From: Verrucomicrobiota bacterium
GTDB taxonomy: Bacteria; Verrucomicrobiota; Verrucomicrobiia; Chthoniobacterales; UBA10450
DNA: 64,000 bases
Assembly: GCA_003219415.1 (NCBI GenBank)
Contig: QHOS01000018.1
Coordinates: 44,287 to 108,286 of the forward strand
Direction of reading: 5' to 3'
Every line of letters starts with the position of its first letter. Position 1 is the stretch's first letter. Shown piece by piece: positions 32,803-41,281 of this stretch. A model generated the notes under the pieces. That model had not been told where the DNA came from and searched no databases. It saw only the letters and a program-made list of their open reading frames with translations. The position numbers and the translations under genes were made by a program.

Positions 32803-33084
32803 CTACGCGAAACCTGCTCGAAGCTTTTCCTTCTTACCTTCGCATTCTTCCTGCAATCGACGCATTTCCGATGCAAGCTGCTTCTCAAGTGATTGCGCTT
32901 CTTCGAGATTTCCAGCGATTTGCGCCTTGCGAATTTGATCCTTCAAGAAGACTTCTCTCTCGGCGATCTTCGCCCGATAAACCGAATCGACTTCTGCGAT
33001 TTCGTTTTTCTGGTCTTCGGTGAGTGAGATGGATGGTGCTGCTTTCTCGAGCCGCTCCATTGCCAGTTGGTAAGCCGATTTCAT
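32803..33084 (-). CDS. Conserved coiled-coil hypothetical protein
   Basis: A 93-residue highly charged protein with no family name. MKSAYQLAMERLEKAAPSISLTEDQKNEIAEVDSVYRAKIAEREVFLKDQIRKAQIAGNLEEAQSLEKQLASEMRRLQEECEGKKEKLRAGF is predicted to be one long helix/coiled coil after a short start, with heptad-spaced L, I and V. No signal or membrane segment. It converges with the desaturase gene with 11 bases between the stops. The opening MKSAYQLAMERLEK and the even codon use make it a credible gene; I believe it is conserved in related bacteria but could not check. Confidence 0.7.
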   Translation of the reverse strand: MKSAYQLAMERLEKAAPSISLTEDQKNEIAEVDSVYRAKIAEREVFLKDQIRKAQIAGNLEEAQSLEKQLASEMRRLQEECEGKKEKLRAGFA

Positions 33085-33163
33085 TATCGATCTTGGTTTC
33101 TAATGGTGGCCTTGTTTCCAATCGTAGTATTGCATGTGGGAAATCAATTTCTAAGTTAATTCA

Positions 33164-33943
33164 ATGTCTTCGCGAATCCAATTGCTCAGCATCGATTTCG
33201 ACGGCACCCTCGTTTCACACGTGGGCGAACCTGCACTGAACCGGCAGTGCGTGGAGTTGATTCGTGAGCTGCAAGACGTCGGTGCGATCTGGGCGATCAA
33301 CACCGGCCGCTCGGTCGATCTACTCGAATCTGGGCTTACCAATTTTGAATTTCAGATCCGACCGGATTTCATCCTGACAACCGAACGCGATGTCTTTCGT
33401 CGCGGGGGAAACGGGGACAAATGGGAGCCGTTCGGCGACTGGAATGATCGCTGCGCACGCGATCATGCCGAGTTATTTTCTTCAGCTCAGCCAGTGCTCG
33501 CCGAGGTAATCGACTTCGTGACTCAGGAAACGAAGGCACGCCTTATTTATGATTCGGATCGGCTCGAAGGTCTTGCTGCGGAAAATGAAGAAGAGATTGA
33601 ACACATTGCGAGGTTTATCGAGCAAGCCCGAGGCGGGCATCCAAAGTTTGATTACCAACGGAACGGCATTTACCTCCGTTTTTGCCACACTGATTATCAC
33701 AAAGGTGCCGCGCTGGCTGAGTTGGCACGCCTAGTGGACGTCGCGCGCGACAACATCTTCGCGGCCGGCGATCATCACAACGATATTTCAATGTTGAATG
33801 GAAAAGTTGCTGCGATGCCATCCTGCCCGGCGAACGCAATCCCTGAGGTGCAAAACGCAGTGCGCAACGCAGGCGGTTATGTGGCGCAGCAAGAGCACGG
33901 CGCGGGCGTTTACGAAGCGCTGTTGCACTTTGTGAAAAGTTAA
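33164..33943 (+). CDS. HAD-superfamily hydrolase
   Basis: A 259-residue phosphatase of the haloacid dehalogenase superfamily, type IIB (Cof-like). Motif I is SIDFDGTLVS at residues 9-18 (nucleophile D11, acid D13), motif II is INTGRS near 47, a lysine of motif III lies in DYHKGAALAEL, and motif IV is FAAGDHHNDISML near 204-216. The C2-type cap sits between motifs II and III. The substrate, probably a sugar phosphate or nucleotide, cannot be told. There is no operon partner; the gene is flanked by low-complexity repeats. Confidence 0.88.
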   Translation: MSSRIQLLSIDFDGTLVSHVGEPALNRQCVELIRELQDVGAIWAINTGRSVDLLESGLTNFEFQIRPDFILTTERDVFRRGGNGDKWEPFGDWNDRCARDHAELFSSAQPVLAEVIDFVTQETKARLIYDSDRLEGLAAENEEEIEHIARFIEQARGGHPKFDYQRNGIYLRFCHTDYHKGAALAELARLVDVARDNIFAAGDHHNDISMLNGKVAAMPSCPANAIPEVQNAVRNAGGYVAQQEHGAGVYEALLHFVKS

Positions 33944-34030
33944 AAGGTTGAAAAGTTAAAGAGTCAAAACGGAACTCCGAGCCGCAGGGATTGTTAATCC
34001 GTAGCCCTTTTAACATTGTAACTCTGTTAA
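33944..34030. repeat. GTTAAAAG / TTTTAAC low-complexity repeat
   Basis: After the HAD gene stands AAAGTTAAAAGGTTGAAAAGTTAAAG, then after 40 bases CCCTTTTAACATTGTAACTCTGTTAACTATTTAAC, its rough inverse. The second half resembles 139-164 (TTTTAAGCTTGTAACTTTTTAAC), upstream of rpsM. The paired halves could form a long hairpin between two convergent genes. Confidence 0.6.
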
Positions 34031-34798
34031 CTATTTAACTTCTGCCGTAGCCAGCGCCAACGGCGCATCAGCTTCAATCTGCCCAGCAAACCGATTCGTC
34101 ATGTAAGTGAGAAGTAGTACCCAAAAAGTAAGCGCGAGGCCGAAAAGTGGAAATTGGAGAGCAAGCGGCAGGGAATAGATAATTGCCATTAGCGGAATCC
34201 AGACCGCCCATGTGGCGAGCAATGTCGGAATGATTTTGTCGCGATAATGTTTCCACGTAAAAAGATCGCGAATGGGCTGCATCGAGATGCCGCTGTTCTT
34301 CCACTCATAGGTCAGCACACCAAACGGCGCCGCAAAAAGGGGATTGTAACCAAATTGATCGACGCAAATTTTCGCTGCGACCACTGGCACTGTGGCAACG
34401 TCTCCAAACCAGGCCGCTTGATTTCGATACAAGAGATCGACAAGCGTTCCATCGAGTCCCCATACCGGCACGGTAAACAGCAAATTACGAAGATTCCGAC
34501 GAGTGGGGCGCCCTCGCTGGAAGAAAAGAATCAAGAACAATTCCGGAATAAGTGCGCCCGCCGTTATGGATGCGACGATTACAAACAGGATCCCGCCTGT
34601 GCGCTTTAACTCGGCTAGCTGCGAGAATAACGCGAACGCCGTGTGACTTATGTAAAAACTCAGGAGCAACATCAGCATGAGCGCCTGGATAATTAACGCT
34701 GGCAGTGCGTTAGCTCGCGCAGCCTCCCAACCGAGGGTGAGTGGCGAGCGCGTTCGGTGCATCGCCGTTGAGTGTTCTCCGTGCGCCTGCGCGATCAA
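34031..34798 (-). CDS. Mpv17/PMP22-like membrane protein
   Basis: A 255-residue integral membrane protein with four or five hydrophobic segments (LPALIIQALMLMLLLSFYISH, GILFVIVASITAGALIPELFLILFF, TLLATWAVWIPLMAIIYSL, FPLFGLALTFWVLLLTYM). The C-terminal half reads like the Mpv17/PMP22 family of eukaryotic organelle membranes: AAKICVDQFGYNPLFAAPFG (family K..DQ...P), IIPTLLATWAVWIPLMAIIYSLPLALQFPLFGLALTFW (family W.vWP...nF..VP...R). No function is known for bacterial members. The likely start is ATG 34798, or 34762 (MHRTRS). This is a pattern match by eye. Confidence 0.6.
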   Translation of the reverse strand: MIAQAHGEHSTAMHRTRSPLTLGWEAARANALPALIIQALMLMLLLSFYISHTAFALFSQLAELKRTGGILFVIVASITAGALIPELFLILFFQRGRPTRRNLRNLLFTVPVWGLDGTLVDLLYRNQAAWFGDVATVPVVAAKICVDQFGYNPLFAAPFGVLTYEWKNSGISMQPIRDLFTWKHYRDKIIPTLLATWAVWIPLMAIIYSLPLALQFPLFGLALTFWVLLLTYMTNRFAGQIEADAPLALATAEVK

Positions 34799-34903
34799 GC
34801 AGAAATCTGTACACTGTAGACGCTTCGCGGTGCGGAGCGGGGCGCAGATTTTAATCAGCAGCGCCGGCCACGCCGCCCAAAGGTCGACGGCTAGGCAAAA
34901 ATT

Positions 34904-35110
34904 TTACCAGTGAACGCTTCCACTGGCTCCAGGCCCGCCTGGAGTAAACCTTCCATCGTCAGACGTTTTTTCCCCAGGAACAGGTGTACTGGACGTAGCA
35001 GCCTGGGAGTCCGAGTCACTGCTCATCGAATTCCCGGACGATGCACAGGCTGAAAGCAGCGATGCGACCACCAGAAACAGAACCGCGCTTAGTGCAAAGC
35101 GTTGCTTCAC
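34904..35110 (-). CDS. Small lipoprotein
   Basis: A 68-residue product with a lipoprotein signal: basic N-terminus (MKQR), a hydrophobic core (FALSAVLFLVVASLL) and the lipobox LLSAC with the cysteine at residue 21. The mature part is short and made of S, G, T, P and D (SSGNSMSSDSDSQAATSSTPVPGEKTSDDGRFTPGGPG), probably disordered. It has no family that I know. The gene lies divergent from rlmN, 60 bases apart. It is a typical small outer-membrane or inner-membrane lipoprotein. Confidence 0.75.
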   Translation of the reverse strand: MKQRFALSAVLFLVVASLLSACASSGNSMSSDSDSQAATSSTPVPGEKTSDDGRFTPGGPGASGSVHW

Positions 35111-35169
35111 GCGACGAAGGTACCTTTGGCGGTGTTTGATGCAAGGCGCGGTGTCCGGTAGATTTTGTA

Positions 35170-36249
35170 GTGAAGAGCGCCGTCAAGACCGATCTCAAAT
35201 CTCTTATTCTTAGCGAGCTTCAGGAGCACCTCCGGAACCTGGGAGAACCGTCATATCGCGCGGGGCAGGTCACCGAATGGCTTTACAAAAAGCGCGTCGA
35301 CACGATCGACAAAATGACTAATTTATCGCAGCCATTGCGCAAGCGCCTTTCGGAGACGTTTTCCCTTGGCAAGATCGACGCCATACGAGTGCTTGGCGCG
35401 CGCGACACGACGCGGAAGTTTCTTTTTCGTTTAGCCGACGGAAATTTGATTGAATCGGTTTTGATTCCGGCATCGCTGGCCCTTTACGGTGGGAGATCGG
35501 ACCGTCGGACAATCTGTGTCTCGACTCAGGTGGGCTGCGCCTACGGCTGCAAATTCTGCGCGAGTGGTTTGGAAGGTTTTTCTCGCAATCTGAGCACAAA
35601 CGAAATTGTCGACCAGCTCATCGCGGTTGAGCGTGCGACTGGTGAAACGATCGACAACATTGTGTTCATGGGAATGGGCGAACCGCTCGCCAACCTGGAA
35701 AACGTGCTCCAGGCGATTCGGATAATTAATGCGGAGTGGGGCCTCGGTGTCGGCGCGCGCCACATCACGATTTCAACCAGCGGGTTGGCGCCGCAGATCC
35801 GCAAACTGGCTGAAGAACCTTTGCAAATTCGGCTGGCCGTTTCGCTGCACGGTGCCACTGACGAGGTTCGCAATCGGATCATGCCGATCAATCGCCGTTA
35901 CAACATCGAGACACTGCTTTCGGCTTGCGACTATTACAAAGCTCACAAGAAGCAGCGCCTTAGCTTCGAATACATCTTGATCGCAGACGTGAACGATTCT
36001 GACGACCAGGCCCGTCTCCTTTCTCGTCACGCACACCGGCTCTCGGCAAAAGTGAATTTAATTCCGTACAATAGTGTGTCCGGTCTCCCCTGGACGCGAC
36101 CTTCAGAAAAGCGTCAGGAAAAGTTTCTATCGATCCTACGAGGCGAAGGGATTCCGGTGACGTTGCGCCGCGAGAAAGGGCATGACATCGATGCCGCATG
36201 CGGACAGTTGCGATTGCAAACGGAGCGCGAAGCGCTCGCGAGCGGATAG
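35170..36249 (+). CDS. rlmN: 23S rRNA/tRNA (adenine-C2) methyltransferase RlmN
   Basis: RlmN methylates A2503 of 23S rRNA and A37 of some tRNAs by radical SAM chemistry. The 359-residue product shows the N-terminal region EPSYRAGQVTEWLYKKRV, the cluster motif GCAYGCKFCASG (near residues 120-131), VFMGMGEPLANLENV, ISTSGLAPQIRKLAEEPLQIRLAVSLHGATDEVRNRIMPINRRY, and the C-terminal RREKGHDIDAACGQL with the methyl-carrying cysteine. Start is GTG 35170. It is followed 78 bases later by an unknown gene in the same direction. Confidence 0.95.
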   Translation: MKSAVKTDLKSLILSELQEHLRNLGEPSYRAGQVTEWLYKKRVDTIDKMTNLSQPLRKRLSETFSLGKIDAIRVLGARDTTRKFLFRLADGNLIESVLIPASLALYGGRSDRRTICVSTQVGCAYGCKFCASGLEGFSRNLSTNEIVDQLIAVERATGETIDNIVFMGMGEPLANLENVLQAIRIINAEWGLGVGARHITISTSGLAPQIRKLAEEPLQIRLAVSLHGATDEVRNRIMPINRRYNIETLLSACDYYKAHKKQRLSFEYILIADVNDSDDQARLLSRHAHRLSAKVNLIPYNSVSGLPWTRPSEKRQEKFLSILRGEGIPVTLRREKGHDIDAACGQLRLQTEREALASG

Positions 36250-36327
36250 CCGTATCGACGCCCCCGTTGGTCGCGCTCCATCAAAAGACTTTGCACGCAG
36301 AGACAAGCTCGCGTTTAGTCTTTCATC

Positions 36328-36999
36328 ATGGCCGGCTACGAGGGTGAGCCCGAACGCGTCTGGGACGAGTACCAGTGGGAGCGTTTTCTACAGCAACAGG
36401 AGGGCAAAGCAGAAAAGTACATGCGATTGCTGGAAGAACACCTTGATGATCCTCAACGCGACGAGATCATCGCTCGTGAAATGGGTTGGACTCAATTCTT
36501 GGATACCAGGGATTGGAGTGCGGAGCTCGATGCGCTGCCGGATGAAGACGCAGCGGAAGAGGACAACCGTGGAATCGACGACACATTCAAATCAGCAGAG
36601 ACTTTTGAAGGACATGATCTGTATCGTGCTGCCTTCGCTTTGACGATTTGGATTGATCACCTGTTCGATCGAAACGATTTGCTTCCGAACGAGCCGGCAG
36701 CTGTAAAATTGGCCACGCAGGCTGCGGTGGCGAACGCCAAGCTGGCCGCAGCTTTGAGTGGCGATAGTCTGAGTGAAATTGGGATGACAATCGCCTATTT
36801 AAAGCGGGCCTTGAAAGCAATCACGGTTTCGATGGACGCGGCGGCGCAACTCAGGAAGGTCGCTGGCCTGGTTACCCGCGCACAATATGCAGTCCTGCGA
36901 CAGCGACTTTTTCAAGTGCGGGATGGCATTGTCACTCTGATGGGTGAGTACCGCAGGGAGTGGCGGCGCCGGTTCGGCCCTGAAAGCTTTCGGGGTTGA
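36328..36999 (+). CDS. hypothetical protein before an ECF sigma gene
   Basis: A 223-residue soluble, acidic and mainly helical protein that I do not recognise. It starts MAGYEGEPERVWDEYQWERFLQQQEGKAEKYMRLLEEHLDDPQRDEIIAREMGW, has an acidic middle (DALPDEDAAEEDNRGID), and a helical C-terminal half (DLYRAAFALTIWIDHLFDRNDLLPNEPAAVKLATQAAVANAKLAAALSGDSLSEIGMTIAYLKRALKAI). The last part resembles a helical bundle. No signal or membrane segment. Its stop overlaps the possible start (TTG 36996) of the sigma factor gene, so it belongs to the same transcript and may have a link to it. Confidence 0.72.
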   Translation: MAGYEGEPERVWDEYQWERFLQQQEGKAEKYMRLLEEHLDDPQRDEIIAREMGWTQFLDTRDWSAELDALPDEDAAEEDNRGIDDTFKSAETFEGHDLYRAAFALTIWIDHLFDRNDLLPNEPAAVKLATQAAVANAKLAAALSGDSLSEIGMTIAYLKRALKAITVSMDAAAQLRKVAGLVTRAQYAVLRQRLFQVRDGIVTLMGEYRREWRRRFGPESFRG

Positions 37000-37028
37000 A
37001 TGAAACAGGGCCCGCTCCCGTCCAATTC

Positions 37029-37640
37029 ATGCAAACGGAAGCGACTCTGGCTCAGGCCGATGTGTCGGACTTGGACCTGGTGACACGATGCCAGGCTGGT
37101 GACACCGAGGCATTCGACCAGCTGGTAACTCGCTACCGAACACGAGTATTTGGCATGATTTACAACATGGTTCATAGCGAGCAGGACGCATGGGACCTTG
37201 CTCAGGACAGCTTCCTCAAAGCATGGAAATCGATTAAGCGCTTTCGGGGACGCTCGTCGTTTTACACCTGGATTTATCGGATCGTCATGAATGTGACGAT
37301 CGACTGGCTCCGCAAAAAACAAGTTAAGGGTGGAGGCAGCGAGTTCGACGATTCGGTCCAGCTAAAACACATTGAACCGGCATCTAAGACCGTGCCAAAG
37401 TCAGAAGCTTTGCCTCACGAGATGATTGAACGCCGCGAGATTCGCGGGCGAATTGACAAGGCGATTGCTCAGCTCTCGCCTGAGCAACGCGCGGTTATTT
37501 TGATGAAAGAGATCGAAGAGATGCAATATCATGAAATCGCGGAAGCACTGGGCTGCTCTATAGGCACGGTGATGTCGCGCCTGTTTTATGCGCGCAAGAA
37601 ATTACAAAATTTGTTGAGGGACGTGTATGAAAACATTTGA
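37029..37640 (+). CDS. ECF sigma factor (RpoE-like)
   Basis: An alternative sigma factor of 203 residues from ATG 37029 (or 214 from TTG 36996, which overlaps the upstream gene). Region 2: LVTRCQAGDTEAFDQLVTRYRTRVFGMIYNMVHSEQDAWDLAQDSFLKAWKSIKRF, then FYTWIYRIVMNVTIDWLRKKQ. Region 4: AIAQLSPEQRAVILMKEIEEMQYHEIAEALGCSIGTVMSRLFYARKKLQNLL. It overlaps the anti-sigma gene by 14 bases, the classical sigma/anti-sigma layout. The target genes may include the secreted protein and the aminopeptidase that follow, which is an inference from the order. Confidence 0.92.
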   Translation: MQTEATLAQADVSDLDLVTRCQAGDTEAFDQLVTRYRTRVFGMIYNMVHSEQDAWDLAQDSFLKAWKSIKRFRGRSSFYTWIYRIVMNVTIDWLRKKQVKGGGSEFDDSVQLKHIEPASKTVPKSEALPHEMIERREIRGRIDKAIAQLSPEQRAVILMKEIEEMQYHEIAEALGCSIGTVMSRLFYARKKLQNLLRDVYENI

Positions 37641-38142
37641 AGAAAAGTGGACCGCATGGCTGGACGGACAGCTCAGCGAGCGAGAACTGGCGGAATTCGA
37701 GGCGTCGTTGCCAGACAGAGCTGCCGCTGAAGCTGAAAAAGCGGACGTAAGAAAACTTGGCGTTCTTTTGAAGCGTGAGTTGGGTGTCTCTGCGTTCGCA
37801 AACGAAGAATTTTTTAGCCATCAGCTCCGCGAAAGAATCCTTGAAAGTAGCGTGCCTTCTGCGAAGCGGGAAGCCAATGCCTCAACGTGGTGGACAATTC
37901 CTCGCCTGTTGTGGACGGGGACCGCGTCGCTCGCCGTCTTTTTGATTTTTACAATCTTCGTCATTCGCGACAAGAATCCCGCGGAGGAATCGCAATACCT
38001 CACCCAGATTCTAAATGCGCGCGTTGATCCGGTTGTCAGCCCGAATGCAACCGTCTCAATGTTCGAGGTGAAGCAAGACCGGGTAACGGTGTTGTGGACG
38101 GAGGGTCTCCAAAGTTTGCCTGCCGATTACGCCGCCAAATAA
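37627..38142 (+). CDS. Membrane anti-sigma factor
   Basis: The 171-residue product has a cytoplasmic N-terminal part (MKTFEEKWTAWLDGQLSERELAEFEASLPDRAAA), a typical anti-sigma start with the W-x-DGxLs pattern but without the zinc HxxxCxxC motif, and one membrane helix at about residues 97-116 (LLWTGTASLAVFLIFTIFVI). The C-terminal 55 residues would be periplasmic. It would hold the preceding sigma factor at the membrane. It lacks any recognised sensor domain. The 14-base overlap with the sigma gene supports co-translation. Confidence 0.82.
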   Translation: MKTFEEKWTAWLDGQLSERELAEFEASLPDRAAAEAEKADVRKLGVLLKRELGVSAFANEEFFSHQLRERILESSVPSAKREANASTWWTIPRLLWTGTASLAVFLIFTIFVIRDKNPAEESQYLTQILNARVDPVVSPNATVSMFEVKQDRVTVLWTEGLQSLPADYAAK

Positions 38143-38148
38143 TTGCTC

Positions 38149-38592
38149 ATGGGTCGCACGCTGGCGTTCTTAATTTCTTTTGTCTCACTAATCATAGGTG
38201 CGACGTCTGAGTTGCAGGGTGCGGAAACGGTGTGGAGCGGACTTGTAATTGCGGAAAATGTTGCGCAGCCACAAACAATTCCGCCGGAACTCACGCGGAT
38301 CGAGGGGTCACTGAAAAAATTCTTTGGCTACAACCAGTTTCAGGTGATCGGTCAGTCGCAAAAGACTCTGAAGACCGGACAGGAAGACTGGCTCGCAACC
38401 AGCAAATTTTTTGGGCTACATGTCGACGCACAGGGCGAAAGCGCGGCCGGCTACGTTTTGAATTTGAAGCTTTATAAGGAGAAAGAGCTCTTGCTAGAAA
38501 CGGATGCCAAGCTGAGCAAACGCAGTCCTCTGGTCATCAAAGGTCCCCAGATTGGCAGCGGACAATTGTTGCTCGTGTTGGTCATACAATAA
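38149..38592 (+). CDS. Secreted hypothetical protein
   Basis: A 147-residue exported protein with a signal peptide (MGRTLAFLISFVSLIIGATSELQGAETVW, probable cleavage near residue 25). The mature part has alternating beta strands (TVWSGLVIAENV, FFGYNQFQVIGQSQKTL, GYVLNLKLYKEKELLLETDAKLSKRSPLVIKGPQIGSGQLLLVLVIQ) and no recognised motif or cysteines. TTG 38143 is an alternative start six bases after the anti-sigma stop codon; ATG 38149 looks more natural. The gene lies between the anti-sigma factor and the aminopeptidase, all in one direction with short gaps, so it is a likely operon member. Confidence 0.7.
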   Translation: MGRTLAFLISFVSLIIGATSELQGAETVWSGLVIAENVAQPQTIPPELTRIEGSLKKFFGYNQFQVIGQSQKTLKTGQEDWLATSKFFGLHVDAQGESAAGYVLNLKLYKEKELLLETDAKLSKRSPLVIKGPQIGSGQLLLVLVIQ

Positions 38593-38618
38593 GCGACGCG
38601 CATTGCTTCACGCTAGAG

Positions 38619-41273
38619 ATGCGTACCCTGCTTCTGTTTCTTCTGGCTGAACTTGCAATCATGTCCTCGGCACCTGCTTCAGAAAAGCCATTCAGTTTCA
38701 AAGACACATCCGGAAAGCTCCCGAAAGAAGTGGTTCCGACGGATTACTCTGTTCGGATCATCCCTGATATCGACAAGTTGACATTTGCAGGGACGGAGAC
38801 CGTAAAGCTCGACGTTCGTAGCCGCGTTCGCCAATTGGTGTTGAATGCACTCGAACTCAAAATCGAAGCGGCGTCTATCGATGGCAAAGAATTGCCCGCC
38901 TCTGCAATCAAGATTGACGAGAAAAACGACCTGCTTGCGCTTGCGTTACCGTCAGAGCTTGCGACCGGCGAGCACACGCTCACGCTTCGTTTCACGGGTA
39001 AAATAAATGAGCAAGGGCAGGGCCTTTTCTACATGCGGTATCAGGAGCAGGGCAGTGGCGCTCGGAAGACCATGCTGGGAAGTCAATTTGAAGCGACCGA
39101 TGCCCGTCGATTTTTTCCCTGCTGGGACGAGCCGGTCTTTCGCGCGCGCTTCCAATTGACCGCGGTCGTGCCAGAAAACTGGCTCGGTGTGTCGAACATG
39201 CCAATTGAGAACGAGAAAAAAATCGCTGGCGGCAAAGAGGTGCGCTTCGCTGCGACGCCGCGGATGTCCAGTTACCTGAATGTTTTCGTTGCAGGCGAAC
39301 TTGATTTCATTGAATCACGAAGCGGCCCTACACAGCTCCGGGTGATTACGACGAAAGGCAAGGCTGAGATGGGGCGCTACGCGCTCGAAGCCACTGCGCA
39401 AATCCTGCAATACTACAACGATTATTTCGGGGTGGCCTATCCCTTGCCGAAACTGGATCAGATCGCGATGCCCGGCGGCTTCGGGGGCGCAATGGAAAAC
39501 TGGGGCGGCATTACCTACTACGAATCGAAACTTCTGTTTGATCCGAAAAGTTCTTCTGCGGAAACAAAGCAAGATATCTACGAGGTTCTCGCACATGAAA
39601 TGGCACACCAATGGTTCGGCGATCTCGTGACAATGGCATGGTGGGATAATCTTTGGCTCAATGAAGGATTTGCCTCGTGGATGGGCTCCAAATGTACAGC
39701 GCATTTCAATCCACAATGGGAAGTCTGGCTACGCCGGGAATTCCCTCGGGATCCAACCCGCCGCGTCGGAATCGCCAAAGAAGCAGCAATGGAAAGCGAC
39801 GCGCGCTCGACCACTCATCCGATCCAACAGCCGGTCGCGACCGAGGCCGAAGCCAACGGCGCTTTCGACGACATAACTTACAAAAAGGGCCAGTCGTTTT
39901 TGCGGATGCTGGAAAGTTTTCTCGGCGAAGATGTGTTTCGAGAAGGAATTCGCCGTTACATGGCGGCGCATATGTATTCAAACACTACGACAGCGGACTT
40001 ATGGAATGCGCTTTCGGAAACCTCCGGCAAAGCGGTCGCGGAAATCACGGCCGGTTGGACAGAGCAACCGGGATTTCCGGTCGTAAAAGTGAAACGAGAG
40101 CAAGATGGCAGCATCTCGCTCACGCAGGAACGGTTTACCGTCAATTTCAAGAACGCTCCACCACTTGAATGGAAAATCCCGCTCACGCATGCGGTAGTCG
40201 GCGGAGTTCCCGAGACACTGTTGATGACCGGAAAGTCCGACAGCGTTCACGACGTCCCGCAGAGTCGAGCGCTCAAGCTCAACCTAAACGGCGCCGGAAA
40301 TTATCGCGTCGAATACGACCAGCCATCGTGGGAATTATTGGTGGGGGCTTTCAAGAACCTGGGCGTTGAGGATCGCGTCAATTTACTGAGCGACACGTGG
40401 GCTCTGGTGCAAGCCAATCGCGCACCGATCTCTCTGTACTTTGAGTTAGTGGAAAAACTGCCGGCTTCGACCGAACTGGCCGAACGCGAACAGATCATTC
40501 ATGTACTTGATTTTGTTAACCGGCTTTTGAGTGGCAGTTCTGAACAACAGAAATTTCAGGGCTACGCAAGATCACTCTTGCGTCCTGGCTTTGATGCGAT
40601 TGGCTGGGAGACTAAACCGAACGAGCAAGCGGCCGTTGAGAACCTCCGCGCGAGCCTGATTACGGCGCTTGGAAAGCTCGACGATCCGAAAGTCGTCGCG
40701 AATTGTCGCGAACATTTTAAGGCTTTTCTCGCGAACCCAGAATCGCTGGCACCTGATCTTCGCCCAGCGGTTTTTTCGGTTGTCGGGCATTATGCTAATG
40801 AAGCGACTTGGAACGAGCTTCATCAGCTTGGCCTCAAGACAACAAGCATTGAAGAAAAGCAAAACTATTACGACGCCTTGGCCGGAGCGATGGATCCAAA
40901 GTTGGTGAAAAAGACGCTTCCTATTGCGCTTACCGACGAGTTGTCGACAAGCCGTGCGGTCTATCTTGTCTCAAGAATTGCTCGTGAAAGTGGTCACCCG
41001 GATATCGCATGGGATTTTGCCAGGGCGAACATGAAAACGCTGCTCGCAAAGACCGATGCGCTTGGCGCCAACACATATGCCCCCAGTTTGTTTACCTTTT
41101 TCTCGGACAATTCGCGCGCCGAGGAGTTAGGAAGATACGCGAAGACCAGTCTGCCGACTGCGAGCGCTCCGGAAGTAGCAAAAGCCGTAGATGAAATTCA
41201 GTTCCGATCAGAATTCAAACGACGACTTGTTTCTGAACTCCCCGAGTTCATCCACAATCGCGCGAGGAAATAG
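38619..41273 (+). CDS. M1 family aminopeptidase, exported
   Basis: A zinc metallo-aminopeptidase of 884 residues, of the PepN/ERAP type. It has a signal peptide (MRTLLLFLLAELAIMSSAPAS), the GAMEN substrate-binding motif at residues 290-294 (GGAMENWG), and the zinc site HEMAH-x18-E with H326, H330 and E349 (the catalytic glutamate is E327). The C-terminal half is an ERAP1-C-like helical domain. It should cut N-terminal residues from peptides in the periplasm. It stands after a sigma/anti-sigma pair and a secreted protein and may be under that control. The downstream M50 gene is convergent. Confidence 0.93.
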   Translation: MRTLLLFLLAELAIMSSAPASEKPFSFKDTSGKLPKEVVPTDYSVRIIPDIDKLTFAGTETVKLDVRSRVRQLVLNALELKIEAASIDGKELPASAIKIDEKNDLLALALPSELATGEHTLTLRFTGKINEQGQGLFYMRYQEQGSGARKTMLGSQFEATDARRFFPCWDEPVFRARFQLTAVVPENWLGVSNMPIENEKKIAGGKEVRFAATPRMSSYLNVFVAGELDFIESRSGPTQLRVITTKGKAEMGRYALEATAQILQYYNDYFGVAYPLPKLDQIAMPGGFGGAMENWGGITYYESKLLFDPKSSSAETKQDIYEVLAHEMAHQWFGDLVTMAWWDNLWLNEGFASWMGSKCTAHFNPQWEVWLRREFPRDPTRRVGIAKEAAMESDARSTTHPIQQPVATEAEANGAFDDITYKKGQSFLRMLESFLGEDVFREGIRRYMAAHMYSNTTTADLWNALSETSGKAVAEITAGWTEQPGFPVVKVKREQDGSISLTQERFTVNFKNAPPLEWKIPLTHAVVGGVPETLLMTGKSDSVHDVPQSRALKLNLNGAGNYRVEYDQPSWELLVGAFKNLGVEDRVNLLSDTWALVQANRAPISLYFELVEKLPASTELAEREQIIHVLDFVNRLLSGSSEQQKFQGYARSLLRPGFDAIGWETKPNEQAAVENLRASLITALGKLDDPKVVANCREHFKAFLANPESLAPDLRPAVFSVVGHYANEATWNELHQLGLKTTSIEEKQNYYDALAGAMDPKLVKKTLPIALTDELSTSRAVYLVSRIARESGHPDIAWDFARANMKTLLAKTDALGANTYAPSLFTFFSDNSRAEELGRYAKTSLPTASAPEVAKAVDEIQFRSEFKRRLVSELPEFIHNRARK

Positions 41274-41281
41274 CGTTGCCT

